A DNA stretch of 64,000 bases from Pontibacter deserti (GTDB lineage Bacteria; Bacteroidota; Bacteroidia; Cytophagales; Hymenobacteraceae): the NCBI RefSeq assembly GCF_023630255.1, contig NZ_JALPRS010000001.1, positions 434,001 through 498,000 on the forward strand, written 5' to 3'. Below, piece by piece: positions 1 to 9,216 of the stretch. Position 1 is the first letter of the stretch. Each line of letters begins with the position of its first letter. The notes beneath the pieces were generated by a model. It worked only from the letters and a program-made list of their open reading frames with translations, made no database searches and was not told the DNA's origin. Both the position numbers and the translations under genes were made by a program.

Positions 1-163
1 GAGTAATGTTAGTATCTGTTACCTTGACTTCTGATTCAATACCTTCATCTATTTGCTTTTGTCCAGCATTTGTTTCTGCTTCTTGTCTGGCTTTATCACG
101 AGGGCTTTCACAAGCCATCCACGATAAGCTAGCTACAAGTATGTAGTGAGGTATTCTTGTCAT
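1..163 (-). CDS. Small lipoprotein-like protein, 3' end cut by window edge
   Basis: An open frame runs from an ATG at 163 to the window edge, giving 54 residues without a stop. The start MTRIPHYILVASLSWMAC has a short hydrophobic segment ending in a cysteine at residue 18, followed by a charged stretch rich in E, K, D and Q (SPRDKARQEAE). This layout fits a lipoprotein signal (SPase II) and a soluble tail. The residue at -3 is W, so the lipobox is not classical. No family is recognised. The protein continues outside the window, so its length and function are open. Confidence 0.45.
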   Translation of the reverse strand, partial: MTRIPHYILVASLSWMACESPRDKARQEAETNAGQKQIDEGIESEVKVTDTNIT

Positions 164-583
164 ACAATTTGTTTTCTTTGAGATATTTTTAAAATCATTT
201 TCTATTGGCGCTGTAAATAGGTACCAATAAATAAGTTCTTTATTAGTTTTGGCAGGTGCTTTGATATGCTGCAAAACCATGTTTTGCCCACTTTATAAGT
301 AAGTGTGGGTTTCTGATTTTGCACAGGCAAATCATAATGTGATAGGCTTGTGTATTCAGGTAATCAGGAGTAGAATAAGTTAATACCGGAATTGTATAGA
401 TTACATACCAGTTTGAAACAAATATAGAGATAATATATAAGAACCGGAATATTCAAATATTAAATATTGGGTAGTTTAATGCTGCAGAAATATGAACTAA
501 GTAGAACCTCCTTGCCATAAACAATAGTGGGAGATCTCATGATTTTCTAATTACAAGATGACTATTGTTTACCTTGATTACTT
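164..583. other. Intergenic stretch, no gene seen
   Basis: This AT-rich stretch of 420 bases lies between a lipoprotein-like gene and a 444-residue unknown gene. It has a small palindrome (GCAAAAC-CAT-GTTTTGC, 271-287). It also has a separated inverted repeat (AAACAATAGT at 519-528, ACTATTGTTT at 561-570) just after the stop of the unknown gene, which could act as a weak transcription end. No open frame with a credible start was seen. Confidence 0.4.
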
Positions 584-1918
584 TTATTTCATTTCAGCGC
601 GACCACCATGCTTCTCAAGCAGGTATAACATCCTGGAAATCTCAAATCGAACCCAGTCTTGCAATTCTGCTTTCTTTCTAGCTTCATCTTCGCTTAAACC
701 GTCATGCCTATGGTTTAAGTAGAAGTAGTAGTGTTGGCTTATATGGTGAAAAGTCCCATTAAGTCCGCTTCTCATGAACATTACTTGCTGTTGATCATAG
801 CGTCTTTTATCAATAACTTCATCAACAATGTAGAATGCTTCCTTCATTATTTCAGGCTTACCATTTGCCCCTAACGTAAGCGGCTTGTATACTTTAAAGT
901 AATGCTGACGCAATTCCAAGGTGCTACCGGTTTTGTCTTTCAGAGAAATCACAACTGGGACATCGATCAAATTTTGCTGCCGGCTTTTGTTAAAATAATT
1001 TAGTACCGACTTCCCTTGGCTACCATACTCACGGATAAGAGCTGCCAGTGTATCGAAGTCAAACCCCAAAGTAATGGGGGAAGGCTTGCAGCACTCATAT
1101 AATTGGCCTGTTACTGTGACTGCTGAATCTTCACTAAAAATGATTTCTTCAATTTCGATCAGGTCAGATAGAATAATATAGTCTGGCTCAAAATCAACAG
1201 GCTCTGGCCTGGCTATTGAAAAGAGATCAGCATCTTGCCTGCTTAAGTTATGCTCATCTAAATCTTTAAAGCTAACAACTCTTGCCATTTCCAAAGGATG
1301 AGGCATTGACTCATCGTCTTCATTGTTCAAACTGATTAGTAAATCAAAATTTGATGGATCTAAGTAGTTGTCAAAGAACTTCAGATAGGGACTTAGCTGC
1401 TTATATACCTTAGTTTTGCGAAAGGTGCGCGGAAATTGATTCTTTAGAGATGCCGCTTCTCCATAACAGTCTAATCTTTTAAGGGCACTTAACTCTGCTA
1501 ATACATCTTCAGGGCTTGCGAAATCAAGAATAACATCATACAAGAAGATGGTATACTCGTGAGTAGGCTGACCCAGTTCTGGTAAAATATCAAATGCGCT
1601 ACGATTCTGTTTCTTGGCAGCCATTAACTGCTCGAGATCAGATTGCACCGGAGAATGCAGGAATCGTTCTGCTGCTGCCTGCAGGTGCTCCAGAGTCTGC
1701 TGTAAATTCTTTTCAGAAAGTTTGGTTTTATTTACAAGCTTCCAAAGTATGGTCTTGTTCTTATTGGATAATGGAAGACCAAATTTTTTAAGGATCACTT
1801 CTTCAATACCAATTAATTCTTCAAACAGATCTCCATCTACTTCTAGGCCGCCTATATGATCAAGCTTCTTGTATAAGTGATAATAGGCAGTTAGCCTACT
1901 TATAATGTCAGTTTTCAT
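584..1918 (-). CDS. Hypothetical protein, 444 aa
   Basis: An uninterrupted 444-residue frame starts with ATG at 1918. The protein is acidic, cytosolic in character and has no signal peptide or membrane segment. The N-terminal 110 residues are predicted helical (many E, K and L), the centre contains an acidic patch near residue 200 (NNEDDESMPHP), and the C-terminal part has mixed beta-like segments such as LGFDFDTLAALI and ISLKDKTGSTLELRQHYFKVY. I do not recognise the family. It sits at the edge of a defence-rich region, downstream of the McrBC block on the same strand, but separated from it by an oppositely oriented gene. A link to defence is only positional. Confidence 0.7.
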   Translation of the reverse strand: MKTDIISRLTAYYHLYKKLDHIGGLEVDGDLFEELIGIEEVILKKFGLPLSNKNKTILWKLVNKTKLSEKNLQQTLEHLQAAAERFLHSPVQSDLEQLMAAKKQNRSAFDILPELGQPTHEYTIFLYDVILDFASPEDVLAELSALKRLDCYGEAASLKNQFPRTFRKTKVYKQLSPYLKFFDNYLDPSNFDLLISLNNEDDESMPHPLEMARVVSFKDLDEHNLSRQDADLFSIARPEPVDFEPDYIILSDLIEIEEIIFSEDSAVTVTGQLYECCKPSPITLGFDFDTLAALIREYGSQGKSVLNYFNKSRQQNLIDVPVVISLKDKTGSTLELRQHYFKVYKPLTLGANGKPEIMKEAFYIVDEVIDKRRYDQQQVMFMRSGLNGTFHHISQHYYFYLNHRHDGLSEDEARKKAELQDWVRFEISRMLYLLEKHGGRAEMK

Positions 1919-2066
1919 AATATACTTTCCCTACCTACGCATATTCTACTTCCACAATTTTAAGTACATCCTGTGTTAGAATTGCTTTCCAATGTAATTA
2001 TGATATAAATATATTATTATGTAACTATATAAACTTGATGTTCGCTAAATATTTTTGTTTCATTTT

Positions 2067-2420
2067 ATGACCTTCGATTTCTATCTGGGTGGATATGGAC
2101 GTGATAGTTACCGTCTCACACTAAACAACGGTAGTCTAAGCTGCTCTCAATATTATGGAGTACCTACTGAACATGATAAGATTATCAAAATTAGCAATAA
2201 TGAGCATTGGGAGAAGCTATTAAGTTTCTTGAAAAATTGTAGCTGGGAGGAGGTGTATGATAGCACCATACTTGATGGGACGCAGTGGGAGTTAAAGGTA
2301 ATGGGCAGAGGTATTCGAATCAATTCGTATGGGTCGAATGTTTATCCAGACAATTTTGATGTCTTCTTGCTCCTGTTAAACAACATTTTGAATGAAGCAG
2401 AAATACATATAGATGGTTAA
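2067..2420 (+). CDS. Hypothetical protein, 117 aa
   Basis: The frame is open from a TTG at 2055, but the first ATG at 2067 (MTFDFYLGGYGRDSYRL) is the more natural start and is used here. The product is a small soluble protein rich in aromatic residues and asparagine, with alternating beta-like segments and a helical segment near NNEHWEKLLSFLKNCSW. No known domain is recognised. It is one of few plus-strand genes in this region and converges on the zinc-ribbon gene with only 7 bases between the stops. Small lone genes like this in defence islands can be immunity-type proteins, but nothing in the sequence proves it. Confidence 0.6.
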   Translation: MTFDFYLGGYGRDSYRLTLNNGSLSCSQYYGVPTEHDKIIKISNNEHWEKLLSFLKNCSWEEVYDSTILDGTQWELKVMGRGIRINSYGSNVYPDNFDVFLLLLNNILNEAEIHIDG

Positions 2421-2427
2421 CTTGCTT

Positions 2428-2766
2428 TCAATCCCAGCAGCCCATGGACCCAAATTGTAAGGTTTCTTGCTTACACCTCGGGCAATGCCAGTGCTCTTTA
2501 ACTTGCTGGTAATCTATACTCGGATATATGAAGCTTTGCTCTTCATTATTCGTTTCCAGCTCTTCTAAGTAAAATTTAATCTTCTTCCTGCACTTAGGAC
2601 ACTTTGAATAAAGCTTGCTAAAATCTCGGCCCACCACTACTCCGCAGGCATCACAAAACGCTGGTTCCATCTGAGTCCTAGTTTCAGGATAATTAAATCC
2701 AATACCCTGCATTATTGGCTCCGACTCTAGCCCACAAGGACAAATAGCTTGAATGATGTTTCCCAT
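2428..2766 (-). CDS. Zinc-ribbon protein, 112 aa
   Basis: Four cysteine pairs are visible: CPC near residue 9, CDAC near 38, CPKC near 55 and CPRC near 95, plus a late single cysteine (GCWD at the end). This is the pattern of two zinc ribbons, each built from two CxxC or CxC knuckles, here joined by a short acidic linker (LEELETNNEEQ). There is no signal peptide, so the protein is likely cytosolic, and a nucleic-acid or protein binding role is inferred from the ribbons only. It follows mcrC on the same strand with 43 bases between, so it may be read from the same transcript. Confidence 0.7.
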   Translation of the reverse strand: MGNIIQAICPCGLESEPIMQGIGFNYPETRTQMEPAFCDACGVVVGRDFSKLYSKCPKCRKKIKFYLEELETNNEEQSFIYPSIDYQQVKEHWHCPRCKQETLQFGSMGCWD

Positions 2767-2809
2767 ACTTTCCTTTACCTCAAATTAAATTGATACCTAT
2801 AAGAGTGTT

Positions 2810-4078
2810 TTAAACTACTAAAGGAGTTAAACCGGCAACTGATTCAATTACTTTTCTGCCGATACCTTTTACCAGGCTCCCATCATGTTCAACCAAGTCT
2901 ACAAAATCTAGGCTACAAGAGTGGCTGTCTGAGTAAAAATCAGAAGGATGATATGATTCATGAAGCTTATGTATTCCATGTACCTGCGGGTATAGGAGTG
3001 TGCTATGATTAGCGCCAAAGTGAATGTTATAGGCATACATCTGCTTTAAATCATTATCTGAAGGAGTATGGTCTGAAAGCACTTTCCATTTGGTATCAAC
3101 AATCACTTTCTTGTCACATTCAATACCCTCACAATCTTTCTTAAATTGAATTACAATATCAGGCCGAATTGTTTTGGATCTCCAAAACTCCTTGCTTGCT
3201 TGCCCTGATACAGTTAGCTTATTTACATCAAATAAAGGTTCGTCTTTCTTTAGTTGCCTGTAGACATATTTTTCGAAGAGCTGATTCATGTCGAACAGAA
3301 TAGAGAGAATGTTTTCACCACCAGATGATAAGTCAGGGCTATAGTTCAGGATAATTAATCGGGACAGCTGAATTACCTGTTCGTAGGGTTGCGTTTTTCT
3401 GTTGAATCTAATTTTGCTGAAAGTAGCATCAGTAACTTCTATGTCTGTATAATCACCAAAGGTATAGAGTAATCTAAGTGCGTTACTTCTTACATGAGCA
3501 GCATTGACTCCTGATAAAATAACAAGCGCTTTTTTAATTATCTGATGTAAAACATGGTTCCGATCATATATCTGATGTTCCGTAAAAAAACGCTCTTTAT
3601 GAACGAGGTTCCTTTTTATCTGCTCCTTAAATAGAAGCCTGCCTTTTAAAGCATTTTGATTGTCCTGATTCTGACGATAACGCTTTACTAACCCCTGATG
3701 TACCAGTTGGTCAACTCCTTCCAAAAACTGCCATAGAAACAGCTCCAATAAGGAGGAAGAGCGCAACCGAAGCATCGCATTTGATAAGGAAGAAACTGAC
3801 AGATAACCAGTTTCTCTGAGAAGCAAAAACAGGGCTTTTTGCCACTTTATAGTGTCATTCCCAACATCCGCTTTAGGCAACACTTCAATTGTAAGACCAT
3901 CAACCTGTATGACTCCTACATAGCTTTTAAAGTGCAGCCGTTTATGGCCCACATTAAAATAGGTATTACCATGCTTCTCGTTATACAACACAAGTCTGTT
4001 GAAATGCTTTGTTGTAAATTTTTCTTCATCTACTTCTAGGCATGAATGCTCAAAGACTTGTACTACATTAGCTGGCAT
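2810..4078 (-). CDS. mcrC: McrC-type nuclease subunit of McrBC restriction system
   Basis: The protein (422 aa) fits the McrC family: an N-terminal beta region followed by a long helical part and a C-terminal PD-(D/E)XK nuclease. The nuclease core is visible as RPDIVIQF (Asp307) followed by VIVDTKWKVL (Asp328, Lys330). In this family McrC joins the McrB ring, stimulates its GTP hydrolysis and cuts DNA with modified cytosine. The start at 4078 overlaps the end of mcrB by 11 bases, the usual translational coupling. The catalytic residues look intact, so the system is probably active, with specificity set by McrB. Confidence 0.9.
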   Translation of the reverse strand: MPANVVQVFEHSCLEVDEEKFTTKHFNRLVLYNEKHGNTYFNVGHKRLHFKSYVGVIQVDGLTIEVLPKADVGNDTIKWQKALFLLLRETGYLSVSSLSNAMLRLRSSSLLELFLWQFLEGVDQLVHQGLVKRYRQNQDNQNALKGRLLFKEQIKRNLVHKERFFTEHQIYDRNHVLHQIIKKALVILSGVNAAHVRSNALRLLYTFGDYTDIEVTDATFSKIRFNRKTQPYEQVIQLSRLIILNYSPDLSSGGENILSILFDMNQLFEKYVYRQLKKDEPLFDVNKLTVSGQASKEFWRSKTIRPDIVIQFKKDCEGIECDKKVIVDTKWKVLSDHTPSDNDLKQMYAYNIHFGANHSTLLYPQVHGIHKLHESYHPSDFYSDSHSCSLDFVDLVEHDGSLVKGIGRKVIESVAGLTPLVV

Positions 4079-7000
4079 ATACCTGTTTAAATGTATCTAC
4101 CGACCAATATGTAGGATCTGTAAATTCAAATACATCCTTTTCATTCAATTCGTAATCATTCCCCCAACTACCTTTAGCGAACTTTCTTTTGCCAGTGCCC
4201 CCATTAACTTTCTTCTTCACAAAACCTTCGCCAAGCACCATACCAATGCGCCCGTAGTCGCCGTAGAAGTACTCTTGAAGTAAAGGAATAATGTTATCCT
4301 TAAAGATCTTTTTAAGTTCTGATAACACATCATCTGTATGTGCTAAGGAGATAAAATAGGAATGCCCTATACAATGATCTCTGTTAAGCAACACTTCAAT
4401 TCTATCATTAATAGAAATGAACAATTCCTGAGGATTTATACCTGGGAAATTGAAACCAGTGAAATGCCTACTAGTATTAAAACCAACTTCTCCTTCTCGT
4501 TTCAAATCGTCCCAGATTGCATACTTTTCTTTATCTAAGTCTTCTGGTGTTCCGATAACTTCCAGTACTGTACTTTCAGCAGCTTTGTAGCGGTTGCTGT
4601 GCCATGCATTATCCTTATACCGCCATAGCAGGTTGTAAAAAATATGAGCTGCACTTGGAACTAGCGCAGCATCCGGAGTTAATTCTTTGAATGAAAAACG
4701 GCGTCTGAGAGCAGTATCTAGGGCCTCTACACTACGGTCTGCCGTGTTCATTGTTCCCAGCAGGTAAAGATTGGAAGGCACAGAGAAGTCTTCTTTAGAA
4801 TAAGGCAGTGTAACTTTTAATTGCTCTGCATTGCCAGCTCTCTTGTCAGGTTCAATAAGCGTTATCAACTCGCCGAATATTTGAGAGACATTACCCCGGT
4901 TTATCTCATCTATGATGAGAACATGGTTCTTCCGGAACTCATCTGTTACTATAACAGATTCAAAATAACTTTGCTTTATCAGCCCTTTGTTAAGGCTATA
5001 GATAGTCTGTTGTGAAAAGGCTTTCTTGTAAATCTCTGTTACAGGTAAGTTGACTTCTTTTACGAGCCATTTCACCTTGCGGAAGTGTCGGTAAGAGATT
5101 GGGGAATCCTGCTCAAAGTAATAATCACCACTTATTTGTGCGATTGCCCTTATTTTATAATTGCCGTTAGAAACAAACACAAAGTCACCAAGCTTCATGT
5201 CCACAACAAACATTTTAACAGCAGTCGTCTCATACTTACTTCTTTCCAATCCATCTTTATCTAAAAGATCCTTTATATCTTTTCGATTCTTTACCCCTTC
5301 AAAGTTTGTTCCGCCGCCCCATCCTAAGGCTATACAGTCGTTCTTTAAGCAGTATTGATAGATTTCATCATCGTCTGAAGAAGCTGTGTTGCCAACAGAC
5401 ATCTTATAGAAACGTGCATTTTTAAAGTTGTCTCTTATGACACTTTTAAATTGATCAGACTGATTTTTAGGTTCATAATTCACATAGCTTTCTGCTCTTT
5501 CACATATATTCTTGAAAATACCTGGTAAAAGCTCATAAGCGATGTCGCCTGATTGTGTTAATGTGGCTTCTTCATCATCTTCTCCCTTCGTTTCTTTAGA
5601 AGGCAGCATCGGCTTTATACCTTCTACAAAATCTTCATAAGAGAAAGATTGATGAAATGTAACAAACTCAACCTGCTTACGCTCCTGATATATTTGAAAC
5701 TGCTCATTTATAGCATCCCTTGTCAAATACTTTTTCTTCAGTTCTTCTTCTGTAAGTTCCTCAATTATCTGGAGTGCATACTGCTTTGTGTGATAGGTCT
5801 TTCCTGTTCCAGGAGGACCATACAGAATCTGATTTAATGGCATGCTTTTTTTGACTTCTTTTGGCTTAGTATCTTCTGATTTTACTAAAATGGGTGTAGA
5901 TGTAATAGGAGAATAGTTGAAAAATGTAGCTCTGTATGCCTTATCAAAAACAGCTTTCCTGAAAGCAGCGTTATCATACTCTTTAGGATCTGTGCTGTTG
6001 TCTCTTTCGATTTCATACTGGACAGCTTCAACAATGGCGCTTATATGTTGTTGAATAGCCTGTGCACTTGTGTTCTTAAAGAAAGCTGCATTTTCTCCTC
6101 CTGTAAAGGCTCCCTTTTCAACTCCTGGAATATTATATTCTTCTGGTGCTATGAATGAAAATGATTTGCCCTTAAGATTTAGACAATACCTTTTTCCAAC
6201 TTGAAAACTTAGTTGCTTACGACCTGTGCTAAATACTAGGTTATCTTCATTTGGTAGGGCTAGCTCATCTTTAATGAAGTCTAAAATATAAAAGTAAGTG
6301 CTTAAATCTTCAGGAGTACACTTGCTAAGTCTATCTTTAAATTCCTTTTCAGCTTTTTGAAAATTATAGTCGATCGTGCTATTAAGTTCTTCCCACTTAG
6401 GTATATGATCAGTGACGCCTGCTAAAAGCATATTCCAATCTGAATACCTCTTTTCTATTGGGGCGAAACCATTTTTAGAAAGCCGGTGCCCATTATAAAG
6501 CCCTCCAATCAAACCATCTTTATCTACACGAAAAAATAGCTGATAAGCATCCTGTACACTAGCAGCTTGCTCCGGAATTACTGCTCCCCAAACCCAATCT
6601 GTTCCATAGTTATTAGCGCCATCAAAATCATTATAATGCACTTTTGCACTGTCTAATGAGTTTACACTGATAATATCATTTGCCAGATGCTGTAGTAATT
6701 GTCTTATCTCTTTTTTCTCTGAATGACTATAAAAGAAAGGAAAGAGTATAATATATGGGTCTTTCCACTGATGAAACATGCCCAGCCTACTAGTTTTGTA
6801 ATCTTTTAAGCTTTGGAGATACTCAGGTGATGGAGAGTAATGAGAAGTAATGTCTCTACTCTCAATCACTGCTTTAAACTCATCTATCGTCTGTGGGCTT
6901 ACCTTCTTCCCATTAAGAAGTTTCTGAGTTATCAGATAGCGAAGCAAAATAACCGGCTTGAACTCTTTGTCGGGTTGCCAGCTGTTAGCCAACTCGCGAA

Positions 7001-7100
7001 GGTAGTCATGTTCAACCCTATTGAGTTCGTCAAAAATGACTTTGTGATCACGTAGTTTATGTAGCTGACTACTCTTTTCTATAATATTGTCTATCTTCAT
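4068..7100 (-). CDS. mcrB: McrB-type AAA+ GTPase with EVE/PUA-like insertion
   Basis: This 1010-residue protein is the motor and target-recognition subunit of a McrBC modification-dependent restriction system. The AAA+ core has Walker A GPPGTGKT at 428-435, the family motif VTFHQSFSYEDFVEGIKP near 480-497, Walker B VLIIDEINRGN at 727-737, and the McrB signature MNTADRS near 784-790, which supports GTP binding. Residues 1-410 form an N-terminal region that I cannot assign. Between Walker A and Walker B sits an extra block of about 145 residues (roughly 560-705) with the look of an EVE/PUA domain (FYKMSVGN, CIALGWGGGTNFEG, MKLGDFVFV). In most McrB proteins the reader domain is N-terminal, so this placement is unusual. 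It is coupled to mcrC by overlap. Confidence 0.9.
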   Translation of the reverse strand: MKIDNIIEKSSQLHKLRDHKVIFDELNRVEHDYLRELANSWQPDKEFKPVILLRYLITQKLLNGKKVSPQTIDEFKAVIESRDITSHYSPSPEYLQSLKDYKTSRLGMFHQWKDPYIILFPFFYSHSEKKEIRQLLQHLANDIISVNSLDSAKVHYNDFDGANNYGTDWVWGAVIPEQAASVQDAYQLFFRVDKDGLIGGLYNGHRLSKNGFAPIEKRYSDWNMLLAGVTDHIPKWEELNSTIDYNFQKAEKEFKDRLSKCTPEDLSTYFYILDFIKDELALPNEDNLVFSTGRKQLSFQVGKRYCLNLKGKSFSFIAPEEYNIPGVEKGAFTGGENAAFFKNTSAQAIQQHISAIVEAVQYEIERDNSTDPKEYDNAAFRKAVFDKAYRATFFNYSPITSTPILVKSEDTKPKEVKKSMPLNQILYGPPGTGKTYHTKQYALQIIEELTEEELKKKYLTRDAINEQFQIYQERKQVEFVTFHQSFSYEDFVEGIKPMLPSKETKGEDDEEATLTQSGDIAYELLPGIFKNICERAESYVNYEPKNQSDQFKSVIRDNFKNARFYKMSVGNTASSDDDEIYQYCLKNDCIALGWGGGTNFEGVKNRKDIKDLLDKDGLERSKYETTAVKMFVVDMKLGDFVFVSNGNYKIRAIAQISGDYYFEQDSPISYRHFRKVKWLVKEVNLPVTEIYKKAFSQQTIYSLNKGLIKQSYFESVIVTDEFRKNHVLIIDEINRGNVSQIFGELITLIEPDKRAGNAEQLKVTLPYSKEDFSVPSNLYLLGTMNTADRSVEALDTALRRRFSFKELTPDAALVPSAAHIFYNLLWRYKDNAWHSNRYKAAESTVLEVIGTPEDLDKEKYAIWDDLKREGEVGFNTSRHFTGFNFPGINPQELFISINDRIEVLLNRDHCIGHSYFISLAHTDDVLSELKKIFKDNIIPLLQEYFYGDYGRIGMVLGEGFVKKKVNGGTGKRKFAKGSWGNDYELNEKDVFEFTDPTYWSVDTFKQVYAS

Positions 7101-7215
7101 CTTGGTCTGGCTTATGGCGCTAGGAGTTTGATACTAAATCAGGATTGTAAACTTCTGAAGGTTAATGATCACATTTGTTCTTCCCAAATGTAACACCTGT
7201 TTAGATGTATAAATT

Positions 7216-8148
7216 TTAACTTAGTCTCTCATCTAAAAGGTATTCTGCTTCGTTCTTTAATCTTTGGATCAAGATTTTGGCAAAACTTTCAAAGTTCTCT
7301 TCATGACAGTCTTTAAGATGGCTAGAGTAGAAATTATTGAAAACTACTGCATCACCGTTATAATAGAACCAGTAATTAGTTATTGTGCCACAATTATGAA
7401 AGTTATGACCAGCACCATAATTAAAAAAACATAAATACTCCTTTTCCTTATTTTTCAGATGATGTTCTGTGAAATGTCCGAGAGCAATACATTTACCACC
7501 ATGTAAAAAGGCTACGTCTGCTTTCTCCCCACTTCCTAATTTAAAATCATAAATAACTTCTATCCCTGAATTAGTAAATTCTGATAAAGTCTTTAGTTCT
7601 TCTTCTAATGATCTTTTGATAGTAGATTTAGAGATAACATTACCATCTAGGGTGTACTTTTTTTCATTACCACGTCTACTCGCATAGAATAGGTAATCTT
7701 CTTCTTCAAAATAGATTTTGTCATAATCAGGACTTATAATGTATTCACCCCACTTACTCATCACACCCATTCTATAATCATCAGGATCTATTCCATAATA
7801 TTCTGCTGAATTATATTCTAGTAGTTGTCTTCCTGTGACCAGGACTATAAAACAATCAAGTTGTTCTAATAAGTCTTCTTCAACAGAATATATGTCTCTC
7901 AATAATATTTGGCCAGTATTTGAGACTAATGCCATATTATGGTTTTCATCCCAGTCACAGTAGCTCACACTTATTAACTTTTGATCTTCTCCCCACCAGT
8001 CACACTCAGAAATATCTACATCAAGTAGTCTATTGAGATTGATTTCAATTGCATCTTTATTATTGATTAATCGCCAGACGGTAATGGTTTCCTGATCATC
8101 TTCATCTTCATTTATCAACTCTCGGTGGGCTTTTAGTTCTAATTCCAT
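7216..8148 (-). CDS. Hypothetical protein with a WG-repeat-like segment, 310 aa
   Basis: An acidic, aromatic-rich cytosolic protein starting with ATG at 8148. The N-terminal half contains segments of the form seen in WG beta repeats (SKWGEYIISPDYDKIYF near residue 130, then an acidic turn and LFYASRRGNEKKYTLDGN). The C-terminal half is different, with FFNYGAGHNFHNCGTI and a helical tail. No catalytic motif is recognised. The gene stands alone between mcrB and a small plus-strand membrane gene. A role as a binding or immunity-type protein is possible but not shown. Confidence 0.6.
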   Translation of the reverse strand: MELELKAHRELINEDEDDQETITVWRLINNKDAIEINLNRLLDVDISECDWWGEDQKLISVSYCDWDENHNMALVSNTGQILLRDIYSVEEDLLEQLDCFIVLVTGRQLLEYNSAEYYGIDPDDYRMGVMSKWGEYIISPDYDKIYFEEEDYLFYASRRGNEKKYTLDGNVISKSTIKRSLEEELKTLSEFTNSGIEVIYDFKLGSGEKADVAFLHGGKCIALGHFTEHHLKNKEKEYLCFFNYGAGHNFHNCGTITNYWFYYNGDAVVFNNFYSSHLKDCHEENFESFAKILIQRLKNEAEYLLDERLS

Positions 8149-8295
8149 AATATATTTGGCTTTACAGTAAGTGCAAGCTTATGATTGTGAATTATATTAG
8201 TACTTAAATATATAGCTTTTAAGTTTTATTCTAAGATAAAGCTTATTTGTTATATAGATTAAATTACTTATTTATGTAAATTAATCTACACCGAT

Positions 8296-8562
8296 ATGAT
8301 AAAGCGCTTAAGAGTAGTTTTTAAATCATTGCCACTTGGGATACAACGATTAATACTTGTAGGAGTCATTCCAGTAACTTTTATAATTTGGATGCTCACA
8401 TACTTTTTCTGGGAGATTACTGAAAACTATCCAAAGTCATATGAGATGCTGGAACATCCATTTAATACTATTATAACCGGGGCTATAATTTATTTATGCT
8501 GTGTTGTAGTTAGTCTATGGGTGTATGAGGGGTTCAGAACAAATAAATCTGAAAAGCTATAG
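8296..8562 (+). CDS. Small membrane protein, 88 aa
   Basis: The frame starts at an ATG preceded by an AT-rich stretch. Two hydrophobic segments are clear: LILVGVIPVTFIIWMLTYFFW (about 20-40) and a second around TIITGAIIYLCCVVVSLWVY (about 58-77). A short basic N-terminus (MIKRLRVVFK) suggests a cytosolic N-terminus by the positive-inside rule. No family is recognised. Small two-helix proteins occur in defence islands as effectors or anchors, but there is no partner on the same strand here. Confidence 0.55.
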   Translation: MIKRLRVVFKSLPLGIQRLILVGVIPVTFIIWMLTYFFWEITENYPKSYEMLEHPFNTIITGAIIYLCCVVVSLWVYEGFRTNKSEKL

Positions 8563-8565
8563 TTT

Positions 8566-9084
8566 TCAAAGGTTGAGTTCTGTATAATATTGCTCTTTAC
8601 TTTTTAAAAGCAATGCATAAATTGGCTTACCATCAATCAATAGAGTTGATAATTTAACAGCAAAGTTAGCTCCTAAATAAGTTGAAGTCATACTATTATT
8701 GATCACTTCTGACGAAACTAACTTCATTTTAAGAGAGACTATCTCAGCTTTAAGTGCATCACGAATTTTACTATTATTGAATTTATAATATATAGTAGTG
8801 TTGTTATTCTCAAGTACAAGAAGTGATGCTACTTCTTCTTCATTTTCAAGATAGTGCCAGTTAGCGTATGGAGTACCCTCTAGATTTTTAATTGCCTCCA
8901 ACGACCAATTCTTATTCAACAAATAGGAATCAACAGCAGAAAAGTCACTACTCTTATTATATACTGTAATAAGATTTTGCAAAGAGAGATTTTGGGGAAG
9001 AGCTTGACCAATACTTGAACTAGGTATCAAGGCAATACAAGTAATGACAAAACCTTTATACAACTTACTTAAATTCATACTCAA
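8566..9084 (-). CDS. Secreted hypothetical protein, 172 aa
   Basis: The N-terminus (MSMNLSKLYKGFVITCIALIPSSSIGQA) is a typical Sec signal: basic start, hydrophobic core, and a probable cleavage near IGQA. The mature part of about 145 residues alternates helices and strands (SVFE-like acidic turns, NNNTTIYYKFNNSKI, YALLLKSKEQYYTELNL). The pattern resembles small periplasmic proteins of Bacteroidota of unknown function. It converges on the plus-strand membrane gene with only 3 bases between the stops. No catalytic motif is seen. Confidence 0.6.
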   Translation of the reverse strand: MSMNLSKLYKGFVITCIALIPSSSIGQALPQNLSLQNLITVYNKSSDFSAVDSYLLNKNWSLEAIKNLEGTPYANWHYLENEEEVASLLVLENNNTTIYYKFNNSKIRDALKAEIVSLKMKLVSSEVINNSMTSTYLGANFAVKLSTLLIDGKPIYALLLKSKEQYYTELNL

Positions 9085-9216
9085 ATAATATCAAGCTTTT
9101 ATTTAGAACTTTTCTGTTAGTTATTTCTGTATTAGTGTGCTACTTGAATATTAATGCTCTAAATACCATCTACTTTGCATCTCAGTCATACAGGCTTATT
9201 CTCCCTCGATGGTAAG

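Noticed and set aside
271-287. Small palindrome GCAAAAC-CAT-GTTTTGC as an operator
   Set aside because: Only 7-bp arms in AT-rich DNA, not placed at a gene start; such dyads are expected by chance.
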